In this document: one piece after another, positions 63,571 through 64,000 of the stretch | How the letters are laid out: every line of letters begins with the position of its first letter | Numbering within the stretch: position 1 is the stretch's first letter | Assembly: GCF_003634965.1 (NCBI RefSeq) | Contig: NZ_RBXP01000011.1 | Location: 310,001-374,000 of the forward strand | DNA: 64,000 nucleotides | DNA from: Azonexus fungiphilus | GTDB taxonomy: Bacteria > Pseudomonadota > Gammaproteobacteria > Burkholderiales > Rhodocyclaceae | Reading direction: 5' to 3' | Translations under genes and position numbers: made by a program | Notes under the pieces: model-generated | What the model was told of the DNA's origin: nothing | Database searches by the model: none | Seen by the model: the letters and a program-made list of their open reading frames with translations, nothing else

Positions 63571-64000
63571 GTGTCCGACCGCCTTGCCGTCCTGCCCCAA
63601 TACCTGCTCCCGAAACAGGCGCTGACCCGCCTCGCCGGCCGGCTCGCCGCCGCCGAGGCCGGCACCCTGACAACCTCGGTGATCCGCTGGTTCGTCGGCC
63701 GTTACGGCGTCGACATGAACGAAGCGGCCGAACCCGACATCGCCGCCTACAAGAGCTTCAACGAATTCTTCACCCGGCCGCTGAAGGCCGGCGCCCGGCC
63801 GCTCGCCGACGCCGACTTCCTCTGTCCGGTGGACGGCGCGATCAGCCAGTTCGGCGCCATCGAGCGCGACCAGATCTTCCAGGCCAAGGGCCACAGCTAC
63901 TCGACCACCGCGCTGCTCGGCGGCGACCGCGAGCTCGCCGCACGCTTCGAGAACGGCCAGTTCGCCACGCTCTACCTCAGCCCGCGCGACTACCACCGCA
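63571..64000 (+). CDS. psd: Phosphatidylserine decarboxylase, 3' partial
   Basis: The gene starts at GTG 63571 and runs off the right edge; about 143 residues are present. The N-terminal half carries [30 protein letters not shown], and ends at ...[10 protein letters not shown], which is the conserved Y/H region before the pyruvoyl self-cleavage site (LGST/GGST), still outside the window. The enzyme decarboxylates phosphatidylserine to phosphatidylethanolamine at the inner membrane. Confidence 0.93.
   Translation, partial: MSDRLAVLPQYLLPKQALTRLAGRLAAAEAGTLTTSVIRWFVGRYGVDMNEAAEPDIAAYKSFNEFFTRPLKAGARPLADADFLCPVDGAISQFGAIERDQIFQAKGHSYSTTALLGGDRELAARFENGQFATLYLSPRDYHR

Noticed and set aside
59828-63673. 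A 1281-codon open frame on the minus strand
   Set aside because: Only its last 418 codons, from ATG 61084, have family character (nitronate-monooxygenase type). The rest is antisense to nnrS and rlmF, with low-complexity Gln/Arg/Asp-rich translation typical of an antisense frame in G+C-rich DNA.

Overview
The window looks like chromosomal DNA of a betaproteobacterium, most probably of the Rhodocyclales (Dechloromonas/Azonexus-like). The reasons are the high G+C, the gene content and order (rpfE-type/recJ, prfB/lysS, an sdhCDAB-sdhE-gltA-odhAB-lpdA supercluster facing a GntR gene and mdh), c-di-GMP and chemotaxis genes, and a cowN gene, which implies a nitrogen fixer. This placement is inferred from gene content; no database was searched. 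I see no tRNA, rRNA, CRISPR array, insertion sequence or prophage. No stretch longer than about 300 bases lacks a gene.

Layout. 1-2.4 kb: the end of a GGDEF-EAL protein, then a CO-sensing module, cooA-like regulator plus cowN, with a CooA-type box in front of each gene. 2.4-12.5 kb: housekeeping genes (hexose-phosphate mutarotase, RlmJ, DUF3095, MazG-like, gamma-carbonic anhydrase, two alpha/beta hydrolases, ComEC, DUF2062, PaaK). 12.6-26.7 kb: a chemoreceptor, LolCD, YbjQ-type proteins, an M48 peptidase, NudC, an MFS transporter, an LtaS-like phosphatase/transferase, an RpfE-type protein, RecJ and two less known genes. 26.7-31.2 kb: a PAS-PAS-GGDEF-EAL protein and an operon of a chemoreceptor without periplasmic domain plus a separate NIT-like membrane protein. 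31.4-39.3 kb: prfB with its programmed frameshift, a cupin, a nucleoside-gate protein, lysS, mnmC and metY. 39.4-40.9 kb: an island of two promoterless genes, of different composition, bounded by attC-like sites, probably integron gene cassettes without an integrase nearby. 41.0-56.8 kb: a secretin-N-domain protein, zapE, then almost the whole oxidative TCA cycle (lpdA, odhB, odhA, gltA, sdhE, sdhB, sdhA, sdhD, sdhC, gntR, mdh, a CitE-like lyase). 56.8-64 kb: TruC, a CBS protein, a PstS-like protein with a porin-like protein, a nitronate-monooxygenase-family protein, NnrS, RlmF and the start of psd.

How the genes work together. The TCA genes lie head to tail on the minus strand and face mdh across a control region that holds a perfect 16-bp palindrome and a textbook sigma70 promoter; the GntR protein coded there is the obvious candidate regulator. 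CooA and CowN would sense CO and protect nitrogenase from it. Two GGDEF-EAL proteins and two chemoreceptors link the region to c-di-GMP and taxis.

The most unusual signal outside single genes is a repeated palindrome with core CGGTCGACCG. I found at least twelve copies in 64 kb. About half lie between genes or at gene edges, several inside longer inverted repeats with A/T-rich flanks and one forming the heart of the recJ terminator. Apart from that, the cooA/cowN boxes, the cassette island and the split NIT/chemoreceptor pair deserve most attention.
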